Source: Acidimicrobiaceae bacterium (lineage in GTDB: Bacteria > Actinomycetota > Acidimicrobiia > Acidimicrobiales > Bog-793). Taken from it: a stretch of 24,615 nucleotides of DNA. Position 1 is the first letter of the stretch. Every line of letters starts with the position of its first letter. The stretch is taken from the NCBI GenBank assembly GCA_027306715.1, contig DAHUZG010000043.1, positions 1 to 24,615 on the forward strand, in the 5' to 3' direction. Both the position numbers and the translations under genes were made by a program. The notes under the pieces are model-generated. The model was not told the origin of the DNA. It ran no database searches and was given only the letters and a program-made list of their open reading frames with translations. Positions 1 through 8,860 of the stretch are shown here, one piece after another.

Positions 1-945
1 CTGGGAGACCGTCGAGTAGGCGAGCACCTTTTTGATGTCGCTCTGGGCACAGGCGCTGGTGGCCCCGACGAAGGCGGTCGCTGCCCCGATCCAGGCGATC
101 GTGTGGGCCGCGTCGGGGGCAAGATGCAGGATCGGGCTGATCCGGCACATCAGATAGACGCCGGCCGTGACCATGGTGGCGGCATGGATGAGCGCCGAGA
201 CCGGTGTCGGACCCTCCATGGCATCCGCCAGCCAGGGATAGAGCGGGATCTGCGCCGACTTGCCGACTGCTCCGAGGAAGAGCAGCAGGGCGATCGCTGT
301 GAGATCCGCCGAGGAGACGTGGCCGAGCCGCGAGAGCACGCCGCTGTAGGTGACACTGCGCGTCGTCTCGAAGATGAGGAAGATGCCGAGCAGGAAACCG
401 GCGTCGCCGAGACGGTTGTAGATCATCGCCTTCTTGCCCGCCGAAGCCGCCGACGGCCGCTCGAACCAGAAGGAGATGAGGAAGTAGGAGCAGACGCCGA
501 CGCCCTCCCAGCCGAAGAACGACAGCACGAAGTTGTCGCCGAGCACGAGCATCAGCATCGAGAAGACGAAGAGGTTGAGGTAGACGAAGAACTTCGAGAA
601 GTCCTCGTCGTGCTCCATGTAGCCGATCGAGTAGAGGTGGATGAGCGTGCTCACGCCGGTGACGAAGACGGCCATCGTCATCGACAGCGGATCGACGAGG
701 GCGCCGACCGGCACCCGCAGGCGGTCGACCGAGAACCAGGTGAACCACTGCTCGTCGACGTGACGCGCCGCCGGTGCGAGCTCGAAGAGCCCGGCGAACA
801 CGACGCAGGTGGCGACGAAGGAGGCGAAGACCATCGCCGTCGCCACCCAACCGGCCCACGGATTGCCGAGCCGGCGCCCGAAGGCGGCCAGCACGGCGAA
901 CCCGGCGAGCGGGAAGAGCGGGATCAGGTACGCGACGTGGACCAC
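1..945 (-). CDS. nuoL: NADH-quinone oxidoreductase subunit L (NuoL), C-terminus outside window
   Basis: This is a proton-pumping antiporter-like membrane subunit of complex I. I translated it by hand: a GTG start at 945-943 opens a frame of exactly 315 codons that runs off the window edge, so about half of the usual ~600-residue protein is present. The N-terminus begins VHVAYLIPLFPLAGF. The conserved core reads GAVGKSAQIPLYPWLADAM followed by EGPTPVSALIHAATM, which contains the antiporter-family lysine. The segment FFGWEGVGVCSYFLISFW holds the conserved glutamate in the fifth-helix region. The start lies 2 nt after the nuoK stop, with AAGGG about 8 nt upstream as a weak ribosome site. NuoM and NuoN are expected beyond the left edge. 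Confidence 0.95.
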   Translation of the reverse strand, partial: MVHVAYLIPLFPLAGFAVLAAFGRRLGNPWAGWVATAMVFASFVATCVVFAGLFELAPAARHVDEQWFTWFSVDRLRVPVGALVDPLSMTMAVFVTGVSTLIHLYSIGYMEHDEDFSKFFVYLNLFVFSMLMLVLGDNFVLSFFGWEGVGVCSYFLISFWFERPSAASAGKKAMIYNRLGDAGFLLGIFLIFETTRSVTYSGVLSRLGHVSSADLTAIALLLFLGAVGKSAQIPLYPWLADAMEGPTPVSALIHAATMVTAGVYLMCRISPILHLAPDAAHTIAWIGAATAFVGATSACAQSDIKKVLAYSTVSQ

Positions 946-947
946 GC

Positions 948-1253
948 TCAGCCCTTCAAGATGTGAGCGTCGTCGGCGGTGGCGCCGGACCGGCGGCGGA
1001 AGATGGCGACGATGATGCCGAGTCCGACGACGACCTCGGCTGCTGCGACGACGAGCACGAAGAACACCGCCACCTGCCCGCCGATGTCGTTCAGCTTCCT
1101 GGCGTAGGTGACGAAGGTGAGGTTGGCGGCGTTGAGCATGAGCTCGACGCACATGAACATCACGAGCACGTTGCGCCGGATGAGCAGGCCGACGGCTCCG
1201 ATCGTGAACAGCGCCGCCGCCAGCACGAGGTACCAGCTGGCCGGCACGCTCAT
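948..1253 (-). CDS. nuoK: NADH-quinone oxidoreductase subunit K (NuoK)
   Basis: This small MrpC-like membrane subunit of complex I takes part in proton translocation. At 101 residues it has the normal family length and three hydrophobic segments. The two membrane glutamates essential in E. coli (Glu36 and Glu72) are present as Glu37 in [12 protein letters not shown] and Glu73 in [11 protein letters not shown]. The ATG at 1253 overlaps the nuoJ stop as ATGA, which implies translational coupling. The arginine-rich C-terminal tail (FRRRSG) is probably cytoplasmic. Confidence 0.97.
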   Translation of the reverse strand: MSVPASWYLVLAAALFTIGAVGLLIRRNVLVMFMCVELMLNAANLTFVTYARKLNDIGGQVAVFFVLVVAAAEVVVGLGIIVAIFRRRSGATADDAHILKG

Positions 1254-2029
1254 GTCGGATCTCCTTCGCCGCCGGCGATCCAGGCGCCGGGTCGGGCGGC
1301 CCTTGTCGGCTCCCCGACCAGCCGAGGGGTGGCGGGCCCGCCGGGCACAGCCGCCGGTGCTGCGCCGAGCGGGTCGCCGAGGGGCTGGTCGCTCGGGATC
1401 GTCTCGGCCGCAGGAGCGGCGGAGCTCGGGGCGCCGGGGCGTCGCTCGGGGCGCCGGGCGAGCACGACGGCGCCGACCACGGCGACGACGAGCAGCGCCG
1501 AGGTCACCTCGAACGGGAGGAGGTAGGTGGTGAAGAGCGAGCGACCGAGCTCGGAGGTGTTGTTCAGCGCTGCGCCGCCGACGCCGGTGGCACCGGACGC
1601 GCCGTTGGCGGCGGCACCGCTGAGCGGCGCCGCGACCGAGGTCGCCCCCGTCGTCCAGTGGTTGCCCCCGGCAAGAAGGAGCACCTCGACGAGCACGGCC
1701 GCCCCGAGCAGCAGGACGAGGACCCGCTGGCCCCTGAACGTCTCGACGAACAGCCGCTCGCGCCTGTCGACGCCGAGCAGCATGATCACGAAGAGGAACA
1801 GCACGACGATCGCGCCGGCGTAGACGATGACCTGGACGGCGGCGAGGAACTGGGCGTTCTCCTCGACGAAGAGGACGGCCACCCCGAACAGGGTCATGAC
1901 GAGCATCAGCGCCGAATGGACGGGATTGCGCATCAGCACCACGCCGAAGGCCCCGGCGAGCGCGATCAAGCCGGCGATGGCAAAGGTCGCCGCATCAGGG
2001 ATCGTCGCCGCCAGCACCGGAACCGCCAT
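1250..2029 (-). CDS. nuoJ: NADH-quinone oxidoreductase subunit J (NuoJ)
   Basis: This is a membrane subunit of complex I, 259 residues long. The ATG at 2029 gives [16 protein letters not shown] and overlaps the nuoI stop as ATGA. The frame is open further upstream, but that part lies inside nuoI and looks like read-through. Conserved features are [32 protein letters not shown] (the helix-3 region that contains a pi-bulge in solved structures) and [13 protein letters not shown]. An Ala/Gly-rich loop of about 50 residues precedes the last helix ([19 protein letters not shown]). After it comes a disordered Pro/Ala tail of about 65 residues, a length typical of actinobacterial NuoJ. Confidence 0.95.
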   Translation of the reverse strand: MAVPVLAATIPDAATFAIAGLIALAGAFGVVLMRNPVHSALMLVMTLFGVAVLFVEENAQFLAAVQVIVYAGAIVVLFLFVIMLLGVDRRERLFVETFRGQRVLVLLLGAAVLVEVLLLAGGNHWTTGATSVAAPLSGAAANGASGATGVGGAALNNTSELGRSLFTTYLLPFEVTSALLVVAVVGAVVLARRPERRPGAPSSAAPAAETIPSDQPLGDPLGAAPAAVPGGPATPRLVGEPTRAARPGAWIAGGEGDPT

Positions 2030-2718
2030 CAGCGCACCCGCCCCCCGTATCGGACGGGGATCTTGTCGCGCTGCACCTCGCGGATCGAGATGTTGCCGGT
2101 CGCCTCGTCGTCGCGGCGGTCGCTCTGTCCGCCTTCGGGCGCCCGCACGCCGTAGCCGAGCTCCGCCGACCACTGCACGCTGCCTTCGTACTCCTTGGCT
2201 CCCGACGGCGAGGTGGCCCGCATCCAGCCCGACGTGTGCTCGTCGTCGCCTTCGCGCCAGTCCTCCCAGGGGAGCTGCTGTGGACGGCCGTCATCGTCGA
2301 CGAGGAGCTCACGCTTGGTGTAGACCGCGTCGGCGCGGCTCGTGAAGGAGAACTCGAACATCTTCGACTCGGTGATCGCCTCGGTGGGGCACGCCTCGAC
2401 ACAGAGGTCGCAGTGGATGCAGCGCAGGTAGTTGATCTCGTAGACGTAGCCGTAGCGCTCGCCCGGTGACACCGGGTGGTCCGGTGGGTTGTCGAGGCCG
2501 CGCACATAGATGCAGTCGGCCGGGCACACGGCGGCGCAGAGCTCGCAGCCGATGCACTTCTCCATCCCGTCCTCGTAGCGGTTGAGGACGTGGCGGCCGT
2601 GAAGGCGTGGCGGCTTGGGGCGCTTCTCCTTCGGGTACTCGGTCGTGACCCGCGGCTCGAGCACCTGTTTCAAGGTCAGCACGAAGCCGCCGAAGAAGCC
2701 CAAGTTGTACTTCGCCAT
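2029..2718 (-). CDS. nuoI: NADH-quinone oxidoreductase subunit I (NuoI), 2x[4Fe-4S]
   Basis: This peripheral-arm ferredoxin-like subunit carries clusters N6a and N6b, which pass electrons to N2 in NuoB. It has 229 residues. Two typical ligand sets are visible, CIGCELCAAVCPADC and CIHCDLCVEACPTE. The ATG at 2718 (MAKYNLGFFGGF) has GGAGG overlapping the end of nuoH as its ribosome site. It starts 1 nt after the nuoH stop. The tail of about 90 residues after the second cluster is rich in charged residues and Gly, and ends RYGGRVR. The longer frame upstream of this start overlaps nuoH and has no family similarity. Confidence 0.96.
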   Translation of the reverse strand: MAKYNLGFFGGFVLTLKQVLEPRVTTEYPKEKRPKPPRLHGRHVLNRYEDGMEKCIGCELCAAVCPADCIYVRGLDNPPDHPVSPGERYGYVYEINYLRCIHCDLCVEACPTEAITESKMFEFSFTSRADAVYTKRELLVDDDGRPQQLPWEDWREGDDEHTSGWMRATSPSGAKEYEGSVQWSAELGYGVRAPEGGQSDRRDDEATGNISIREVQRDKIPVRYGGRVR

Positions 2719-2719
2719 C

Positions 2720-3973
2720 TCAGCCTCCGACCTTGCCGGGGCTCTCGAGCGAGCGCAAGTCCGATGCCGATGCCGATGAGCCTGCATCCGCGCGCGGCGG
2801 GAGCGCCTCGACGCGGAAGGGCCGGCCTGGGGGCAAGAGCGAGCCGCGAGCCGAGCGCCGCTCTCGGCTGACCACGACCGCCCGCCACAGCACGAGGGCG
2901 AGCAGGGCGCAGCCGCCGATGATCCCGAACAGCCAGCCGAGGCTCTCGATGGCGCCGGCGACGACGAGCATCCACGCCAGCGAGAGCGGGATCAGCCACT
3001 TCCAGCCGAGATCCATCAGCTGGTCGTAACGCAGCCTCGGCAGCGCAGCCCGGATCCACACCTGCACGTACAAGAAGGCGCCCGTCTTGCCGAGGAACCA
3101 GAGGATCGGCCACAGCCAGTGGACGAAGTGGAAGCCGGGACCGTCGGGACCGCCGAAGAAGAGCGTGACCACGATCGCCGAATAGGTGATCGTGTTGCCG
3201 AACTCTGCCATGTAGAAGAGAGCGAACCGGATCGAGGAGTACTCGGGGTGGAAGCCGCCCCCGAGCTCGGACTCGCCCTCGGCGAGGTCGAAGGGCGGCC
3301 GGTTGAGCTCGGCGGTGGCGGCGATGAAGAAGATGACGAAGGGCACCACGCCGAGGCGGAGCACGTTCCAGTGCCACCATGCCGTCGCCTGGCTGTCGAC
3401 GATCGCCCGCGTCGAGAGCGAATGCGCCTCGAGGATCACGGTGACGACCGTGAGGCCCATCGCCGCCTCGTAGGAGATCATCTGCGCCGACGCCCGCACC
3501 GAGCCGAGCAGCGGGTACTTAGAGCCCGACGACCAGCCGGCGAGCATCGTCCCGTAGACGGCGATCGAGGAGAAGGCGAGCACGACGAGGATGCCGATCG
3601 GCGGGTCGGCGACCTGAAGCTCGACGGTGTGGTGGGCGATCGTGACGACGCCGCCGATCGGGACGACGGTGAAGATGAGAAGCGCCGGGACGAGGGCGAG
3701 GAACGGCGCCAGGCGGAACACGAAGCGGTCCGCCCGCGCGGGGATGAGGTCTTCTTTGAAGAACAGCTTGATCCCGTCGGCCAGGGTCTGCAGAGTCCCG
3801 AACGGTCCGGCGCGATTCGGTCCGATGCGGTTCTGCATGTCGGAGATGACCTTGCGCTCGAACCAGATCATCATCGTCACCGAGCCGAGCAGGGCGGCGA
3901 AGCCGACGACGACCTTGACGACGACGATCAGGATGACCGCCAGGCCGACTCCGTGGGCGAACAGCTGGTCCAT
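2720..3973 (-). CDS. nuoH: NADH-quinone oxidoreductase subunit H (NuoH)
   Basis: This membrane subunit forms the quinone chamber at the junction of the two arms. It has 417 residues, against about 325 in E. coli. Signature stretches are ERKVISDMQNRIGPNR near the N-terminus and AELNRPPFDLAEGESEL in the acidic loop that lines the quinone path. Several hydrophobic helices are clear. The extra length is a C-terminal tail from about residue 370, rich in Arg, Pro and Ser, with no recognised domain. The ATG overlaps the nuoG stop as ATGA. Confidence 0.96.
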   Translation of the reverse strand: MDQLFAHGVGLAVILIVVVKVVVGFAALLGSVTMMIWFERKVISDMQNRIGPNRAGPFGTLQTLADGIKLFFKEDLIPARADRFVFRLAPFLALVPALLIFTVVPIGGVVTIAHHTVELQVADPPIGILVVLAFSSIAVYGTMLAGWSSGSKYPLLGSVRASAQMISYEAAMGLTVVTVILEAHSLSTRAIVDSQATAWWHWNVLRLGVVPFVIFFIAATAELNRPPFDLAEGESELGGGFHPEYSSIRFALFYMAEFGNTITYSAIVVTLFFGGPDGPGFHFVHWLWPILWFLGKTGAFLYVQVWIRAALPRLRYDQLMDLGWKWLIPLSLAWMLVVAGAIESLGWLFGIIGGCALLALVLWRAVVVSRERRSARGSLLPPGRPFRVEALPPRADAGSSASASDLRSLESPGKVGG

Positions 3974-6897
3974 CAGCTGAGCGCCTCCAGCTCGACGTCG
4001 ACGACGGGCTCGCCGGCGCGTAGCAGCTGAGTGGCCCCCGGCCCGTCCCCGTCGACGACGGGACGGGCCCCGAGCACGGCGATCCCCTCCCCCAGGCGCG
4101 GCTCGGAGACGACCTCGACGCTGAGCCAGGCCTCTGCGGCGCGTCCCGCGACGGCAAGGCGCGCCCGGCCGTCGGTGATGCCCCGCCGCTCGAGCTCGGC
4201 GGGGTTGACCGCCAGCTGCGCGGTGCGGGCCAGGGCGGCGAGCGACGGCGAGGCGGCGACGAGCGTTCCGGCGTCGTAGAGGCGGCGCTGGAGAACGAGC
4301 CGCAGCCGGCCCTCGGCACGCGGTGCCAGCGGCGGTGCAGCAGGCAGCGGTGCCTCCGGCGCCGGCCAGCTGAGCAGGCGCCCGGGGGCGCTCGCCGGCA
4401 CGGGGGGATCCGGCTCAAGCGGGGGCGACACACCCGGGTCCCCGGCTCCGCGGGGCGCGCCGAGGTGGCCACCGCCGGCGTTTCCGGGGCCGGCGTCGGC
4501 GCCCTCACCGTCGGCGCCGGTCGGCATCGCAGCGCCCGCTCGCAGCGGCGCGCCCTGCTCCGCGACGGCGACGATCCCCGGGGTGGCGATCGGATCGATC
4601 GGCCGTAGCACCGGCAGAACGCCCGAGGCGTTGCGCCCGATGGCGACCGCCGACGGCGCCAGCGGGACGACCACGCCGTCGCGCTGCGACAGGGTCGCCA
4701 GCCGGCGCAACCCGAGCCCGCGGTGAGCGGGTGCGACGCGGCCCATCTCCTCCCAGATCTCCTCCACGCTCTCGAAGGCGTAGCCGGTGCCGAGGCGGGA
4801 GGCGAGCTCGCTTGCCACCGCCCAGGCCGGCCAGGCGACGCCCGGCGGGACGACCTTCTGGGCGAGCACGCTGACGCGGCCCTCGAGGTTGGTCGTCGTC
4901 CCGATCCGCTCGTCGGCGCCGGCGACCGGCAGCACCACGTCGGCGGCGCGGCTCGAGGCGTCGGGGTGGGTGCCGAGTGCCACGACGAACGGCACCGCTT
5001 CGAGTGCGCGGCGCGCCAGGTCAGCGTCGGGGAAGTCGGCGATCGGGTCGGCGCCGAGCAGCACGAGCATCAAGAGCTCGCCGGCGACGGCGGCTTCGAG
5101 CATCTGTCGGGTGCTGCGCCCGCGCACCGCCGGCAGCTCCCCCCAGGCCCGCTCGAGGGCGCCCCGGCCTGTCTCGAGGCTCACCCGTCCGGGCAGCACG
5201 CCCGGGGCGAGTCCCATGTCGAGCGCGCCGAAGACGTTGGAGCGGCGAAGCGCCGGCAAGAAGCGCGCCCCGGGCAGGGCACGGGCGATCCTTGCGGCAG
5301 CGGCGACTACCGCCTCCTCGGACTCGGCGAGCGACGGGCGGCCGAGCACGCCGACCACTCCTTCCCCGAGCGTGCCGGACGCGACCGGCGCCTGCTCGGG
5401 CTCGGCCGGAGCGGCTGAGCCCGGCGCTCCGGCGCCGCCGCCGGCACGCCCGAGCCCGAGCAGGCGCCGTGCCGCAGCGAGCTCGTCAGGGTCGTGCGCG
5501 AGCGCAGGGCCCGGGGCTGGCACGGCGCTCGGCGAGGCGCCGGCGAGCAGCGCCTCCATCAGCGCCGCCGCCTCGCCGGGGGCGTACGCCAGCCGCGCCG
5601 CGGCGACGGCGCTGAGCGCCGTCGGTACCGGCGAGCACTCGATGAGCTGCAGGCCGCGACGGCTCGCCGCCTCTCGCAGGCGCAAGAAGAGCACGGGGAT
5701 CTCCTCACGCAGGTCGCCGCTCAGCACGAGCACGGCCTTGGCTGAGACCGTCTCGTCGATCGACGCCCGCGGCAGGCCGAGCACGACCTCGGCCGGCAGG
5801 CCGTCGCCGAGCTGGGCGTCGACCGAGTCGGTCCTGAGCACCGAGCGGGCGAGGCGTGACCAGGCGTAGGCGTCCTCGTTGCTCAGGCGTGCCCCGCCGA
5901 TCACCCCGATCGTGCCGACGCCGGCCGAGTGGGCTTGGCGCACCCCGGCGACGACCTCCCGCAGCGCCTCGTGCCAGCGCGCCGGGACGAGGTCGCCGGC
6001 GCGCCGGACGAGCGGCTCGGTGAGCCGGTCGGCGGCGTTGACGGACTCGAAGCTGTAACGCCCGCGGTCGCACAGCCAGCTCTGGTTGACCGGGTCGGAG
6101 TCGATCCCGAGATAGCGGACGAGCCGGCCGGCGGAGGACTGGGCAGCGACGCGGCACCCGAACGAGCACGCCGTGCACGTCGTCTCCACCTGCTCGAGGT
6201 CCCATGGCCGCGACTTGAAGCGGTACGGCGTCGACGTCAGCGCGCCGACCGGGCAGATCTGCACGGTGTTGCCGCTGAAGTAGGAGCTGAAGGGCCGCTC
6301 GGGGAACGGCGCCACCTCGATCCGGTCACCCCGGCCGGCAAAGTCGATCTCGGGCTCCCCGGCGACCTCGGCAGCAAAGCGCGTGCAGCGGGCGCACTGG
6401 ATGCAGCGCTCGCGGTCGAGCAGCACGAGCGGTCCGATCGCGATCGGCTTCTCGAAGTGCCGCTTCTCCTCGACAAAGCGACTCTCCCCCGGGCCGTGCG
6501 AGAGCGCCTGGTCCTGCAGCGGGCACTCACCGCCCTTGTCGCAGACCGGGCAGTCGAGCGGGTGGTTGACCAGCAGGAACTCGAGCACGCCTTCTTGGGC
6601 CTTGCGCGCCTTCGGCGAGGCGGTCACCACCTCGAGGCCGTCTGTCACCCGGATGTAGCAAGCCGGCTGCAAGCTGAACCCGCGCGGCCCGGAGACCTCG
6701 ACGAGGCACATCCGGCACATGCCGACCGGATCCATCCGCGGGTGGTAGCAGAAGCGCGGGATGAAGACGCCGGCACGCTCGGCGACGTCGATGACGAGCT
6801 CGCCGCCGGCGGCGGCCACACGGCGCCCGTCGACGGTGACCGTGAGCGGCGGCGGGGCCTGCGGCGCCTCCTCGGCGCGGGCCGCCGTGTCGGTCAC
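3973..6897 (-). CDS. nuoG: NADH-quinone oxidoreductase subunit G (NuoG)
   Basis: This large iron-sulfur subunit has a molybdopterin-oxidoreductase-like fold. It has 974 residues, starts at GTG 6897 and overlaps the nuoF stop as GTGA. Cluster ligands appear in order: the N1b set CYHPRMDPVGMCRMC with a further Cys in PAC; the N5 set HPLDCPVCDKGGEC; the N4 set CIQCARC with a later ICPVGAL; and an N7-type set CTACSFGC with a Cys in SWLCDRGR. So the extra N7 cluster of the E. coli/Thermus type is retained. Two low-complexity stretches rich in Ala, Gly and Pro lie near residues 475-505 and 790-860. These look like linkers and lengthen the protein compared with the ~800-900 residues usual for the family. 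Confidence 0.96.
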   Translation of the reverse strand: MTDTAARAEEAPQAPPPLTVTVDGRRVAAAGGELVIDVAERAGVFIPRFCYHPRMDPVGMCRMCLVEVSGPRGFSLQPACYIRVTDGLEVVTASPKARKAQEGVLEFLLVNHPLDCPVCDKGGECPLQDQALSHGPGESRFVEEKRHFEKPIAIGPLVLLDRERCIQCARCTRFAAEVAGEPEIDFAGRGDRIEVAPFPERPFSSYFSGNTVQICPVGALTSTPYRFKSRPWDLEQVETTCTACSFGCRVAAQSSAGRLVRYLGIDSDPVNQSWLCDRGRYSFESVNAADRLTEPLVRRAGDLVPARWHEALREVVAGVRQAHSAGVGTIGVIGGARLSNEDAYAWSRLARSVLRTDSVDAQLGDGLPAEVVLGLPRASIDETVSAKAVLVLSGDLREEIPVLFLRLREAASRRGLQLIECSPVPTALSAVAAARLAYAPGEAAALMEALLAGASPSAVPAPGPALAHDPDELAAARRLLGLGRAGGGAGAPGSAAPAEPEQAPVASGTLGEGVVGVLGRPSLAESEEAVVAAAARIARALPGARFLPALRRSNVFGALDMGLAPGVLPGRVSLETGRGALERAWGELPAVRGRSTRQMLEAAVAGELLMLVLLGADPIADFPDADLARRALEAVPFVVALGTHPDASSRAADVVLPVAGADERIGTTTNLEGRVSVLAQKVVPPGVAWPAWAVASELASRLGTGYAFESVEEIWEEMGRVAPAHRGLGLRRLATLSQRDGVVVPLAPSAVAIGRNASGVLPVLRPIDPIATPGIVAVAEQGAPLRAGAAMPTGADGEGADAGPGNAGGGHLGAPRGAGDPGVSPPLEPDPPVPASAPGRLLSWPAPEAPLPAAPPLAPRAEGRLRLVLQRRLYDAGTLVAASPSLAALARTAQLAVNPAELERRGITDGRARLAVAGRAAEAWLSVEVVSEPRLGEGIAVLGARPVVDGDGPGATQLLRAGEPVVDVELEALS

Positions 6898-8240
6898 AGC
6901 CGAGCCCCCTTGGCGGCGCCGGATGCGAGCCGGTCGGGCGGGAAGGGGCAGCCGCCGTCCTTCACGTGAGCGAGGAACTCGTCGCGGAACATCCTGATCC
7001 CCGAGACGATCGACGAGGGGATCGACGGTCCGAGGACGCAGATCGTCGTCTGCTGCGGGGGCCAGCCGAGCTCCGGGGCGATGTTGTCGCAGGCATCGAC
7101 CAGCAGATCGAGGTCTTCCTCACGTCCCTCACCCGCCTCGATCCGCACGAGCACCTTCTCGAGCCAGCCCGAGCCTTCGCGGCACGGCGTGCACTGACCG
7201 CAGGACTCCCGGTGGAAGAAGCGCGTGATCCGCCAAGCGGCCCGCACGGCGCAGGTCGTGTCGTCCATCACGACCACCGAGCCGGAACCGAGCATCGAGC
7301 CGGCCTTGCCGACGGCGTCCTGATCGAGGCCGAGGTCGAGGTGCTCGGGACCGAACCAGGGGGCCGAGACGCCGCCGGGGATGAAGGCCTTGAGCTCGCC
7401 GCCGCCGGCGACGCCGGCGCCGAGGCGGTCGTCGAAGATGAGGTCCCGGAAGGTGGTCTTCGACATCTCGAGCTCGTACCAGCCCGGTCGTCGCACCCGC
7501 CCCGAGAGGGCGAACAGCCGCGTCCCGGTCGAGGAGCCCACGCCGAGACCGGCGAACGCAGCGCCGCCGTTGAGCACGATCCACGGCAGGTTCGACATCG
7601 TCTCGACGTTGTTGACAATCGTCGGCTCGCCGTAGAGGCCGATCGCGGCAGGAAAGTACGGCGGCTTGATGCGAGGAAAGCCGCGCTTGCCCTCGAGGGA
7701 CTCGATGAGCGCCGTCTCCTCGCCACAGATGTAGGCGCCAGCGCCGGGATGGATGACGAGGTCGAGCGAGAATCCGGTGCCGAAGATGTTCGCGCCGAGC
7801 GCGCCGTAGTCGTACGCCTCGTTGCAGGCCTGCGTGAGCCGCTCGAGCCCGAGCGCGAATTCGCCCCGGCAGTAGATGAAGGCGGCGGCCGCGCCGATGG
7901 CGTAGGCGGCGATGATCGTTCCCTCGATCACCTGGTGGGGGTCACGCTCGATCAGCAAATGGTCCTTGAACGTCGCCGGCTCCGACTCGTCGCCGTTGAT
8001 GACGAGATAGCTCGTCGGCCCCGGGCGCTTCATTCCCCACTTCCGCCCCGCGGGGAAGCCGGCGCCGCCGCGACCGAGCAGGCTGGCGGTGTTGACCTCG
8101 GAGTGGACGGCCTCGGGCGTCATCGACAGCGCCTTGCGCAAGGCGTCATAACCGCCCGTCGCCAGGTATCGCTCGAGGGTGTGGCTGTCGCGGTAGGCGG
8201 AGAGCCGGGCCGTGACGATCGGCGCCGCGGCCGTGATCAC
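6894..8240 (-). CDS. nuoF: NADH-quinone oxidoreductase subunit F (NuoF), NADH/FMN/N3 subunit
   Basis: This is the electron-entry subunit: it binds NADH and FMN and carries cluster N3. It has 448 residues from the GTG at 8240, which overlaps the nuoE stop as GTGA. I chose this start because the homologous sequence begins at once (VITAAAPIVTARL, then the family core). Motifs seen are LLGRGGAGFPAGRKW (FMN/NADH loop), GAYICGEETALIESLEGKRG, and the N3 ligands ESCGQCTPCREGSG with the fourth Cys in TTICVLGPSIP. The same frame stays open upstream to 8468 inside nuoE, but without family similarity. Confidence 0.97.
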   Translation of the reverse strand: MITAAAPIVTARLSAYRDSHTLERYLATGGYDALRKALSMTPEAVHSEVNTASLLGRGGAGFPAGRKWGMKRPGPTSYLVINGDESEPATFKDHLLIERDPHQVIEGTIIAAYAIGAAAAFIYCRGEFALGLERLTQACNEAYDYGALGANIFGTGFSLDLVIHPGAGAYICGEETALIESLEGKRGFPRIKPPYFPAAIGLYGEPTIVNNVETMSNLPWIVLNGGAAFAGLGVGSSTGTRLFALSGRVRRPGWYELEMSKTTFRDLIFDDRLGAGVAGGGELKAFIPGGVSAPWFGPEHLDLGLDQDAVGKAGSMLGSGSVVVMDDTTCAVRAAWRITRFFHRESCGQCTPCREGSGWLEKVLVRIEAGEGREEDLDLLVDACDNIAPELGWPPQQTTICVLGPSIPSSIVSGIRMFRDEFLAHVKDGGCPFPPDRLASGAAKGARL

Positions 8241-8860
8241 GAGCCCGCTCCGCCGTCGCCGGCGCCCCCGGCAAAGGTGGTTTTTTCGGAACGGGCACCT
8301 GCCGCCGCGCCCCGGCGCGCCGGCAGGTCGACCGCCCGCCGTACCCGGCAGAGCACGCCGTGCTGCGGGATCTCGGTCTGACGGTTCCCCGCGGTGAGGT
8401 CGGCGACGAGCAGGTCGAGGCTCTCGGAATCGAGCGCCCCGACGAAGCGGTGGTTGACCTGGACGCACGGCGCCCGGTCACAGTCGGCGAGGCACTCCGC
8501 CTCTTCGATCGTGAAGAGGCCGTCGGGCGTCGTCTGGCCGGCGTGGACGCCGAGCAGCTCCTCGGCGTGCTCGAGCAGCTCGTAGGCGCCGGCCAGCATG
8601 CAGGCGATGTTCGTGCAGAAGGCGAGCACGTAGCGACCGACCGGCTCGGTGTGGAGCATGTCGTAGAAGCTGGCCGTTCCCCGTACCTCGGCCGGGGTCA
8701 CCCCGACGAGCGCGGCGATGTCCTCCATCGCCTCCTCGCTCAAATAGCCCTGCTCTGCCTGCGCGAGGTGGCAGAGCGGGATGAGCGCCGAACGCCGCTC
8801 GGGGTAGCAGCCGGCCAGCCGGGCGCCGTCGGCCATCGTCTCGGCACTGAGGTGCGCCAT
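8237..8860 (-). CDS. nuoE: NADH-quinone oxidoreductase subunit E (NuoE), [2Fe-2S]
   Basis: This thioredoxin-fold [2Fe-2S] subunit partners NuoF. It has 207 residues from the ATG at 8860, which overlaps the nuoD stop as ATGA. Ligand cysteines are spaced as in the family: CTNIAC (C-x4-C), then CLADC (C-x3-C) about 36 residues on. SFYDMLHTEPVGRYVL is also typical. After the domain there is an unconserved Ala/Arg/Gly-rich tail of about 45 residues. It contains a run of six A (T6 on the plus strand, 8281-8286), unusual in this GC-rich sequence. Confidence 0.96.
   Translation of the reverse strand: MAHLSAETMADGARLAGCYPERRSALIPLCHLAQAEQGYLSEEAMEDIAALVGVTPAEVRGTASFYDMLHTEPVGRYVLAFCTNIACMLAGAYELLEHAEELLGVHAGQTTPDGLFTIEEAECLADCDRAPCVQVNHRFVGALDSESLDLLVADLTAGNRQTEIPQHGVLCRVRRAVDLPARRGAAAGARSEKTTFAGGAGDGGAGS

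Noticed and set aside
103..966. Plus-strand open frame of 287 codons at the left edge
   Set aside because: It is antisense to nuoL, which translates into a clearly conserved sequence on the minus strand.
8281..8289. Canonical -1 slippery heptamer A AAA AAC in nuoE
   Set aside because: The bases are present, but the zero frame reads GAA AAA ACC, so the heptamer is out of register. Only a single-tRNA slip is possible, and it is kept as a low-interest finding.
6966..8381. Long plus-strand open frame of 471 codons opposite nuoF and nuoE
   Set aside because: It mirrors the codon pattern of the real genes, is rich in Arg/Glu/Asp/Ala and has no recognisable motif. Long antisense frames are expected at this GC content.
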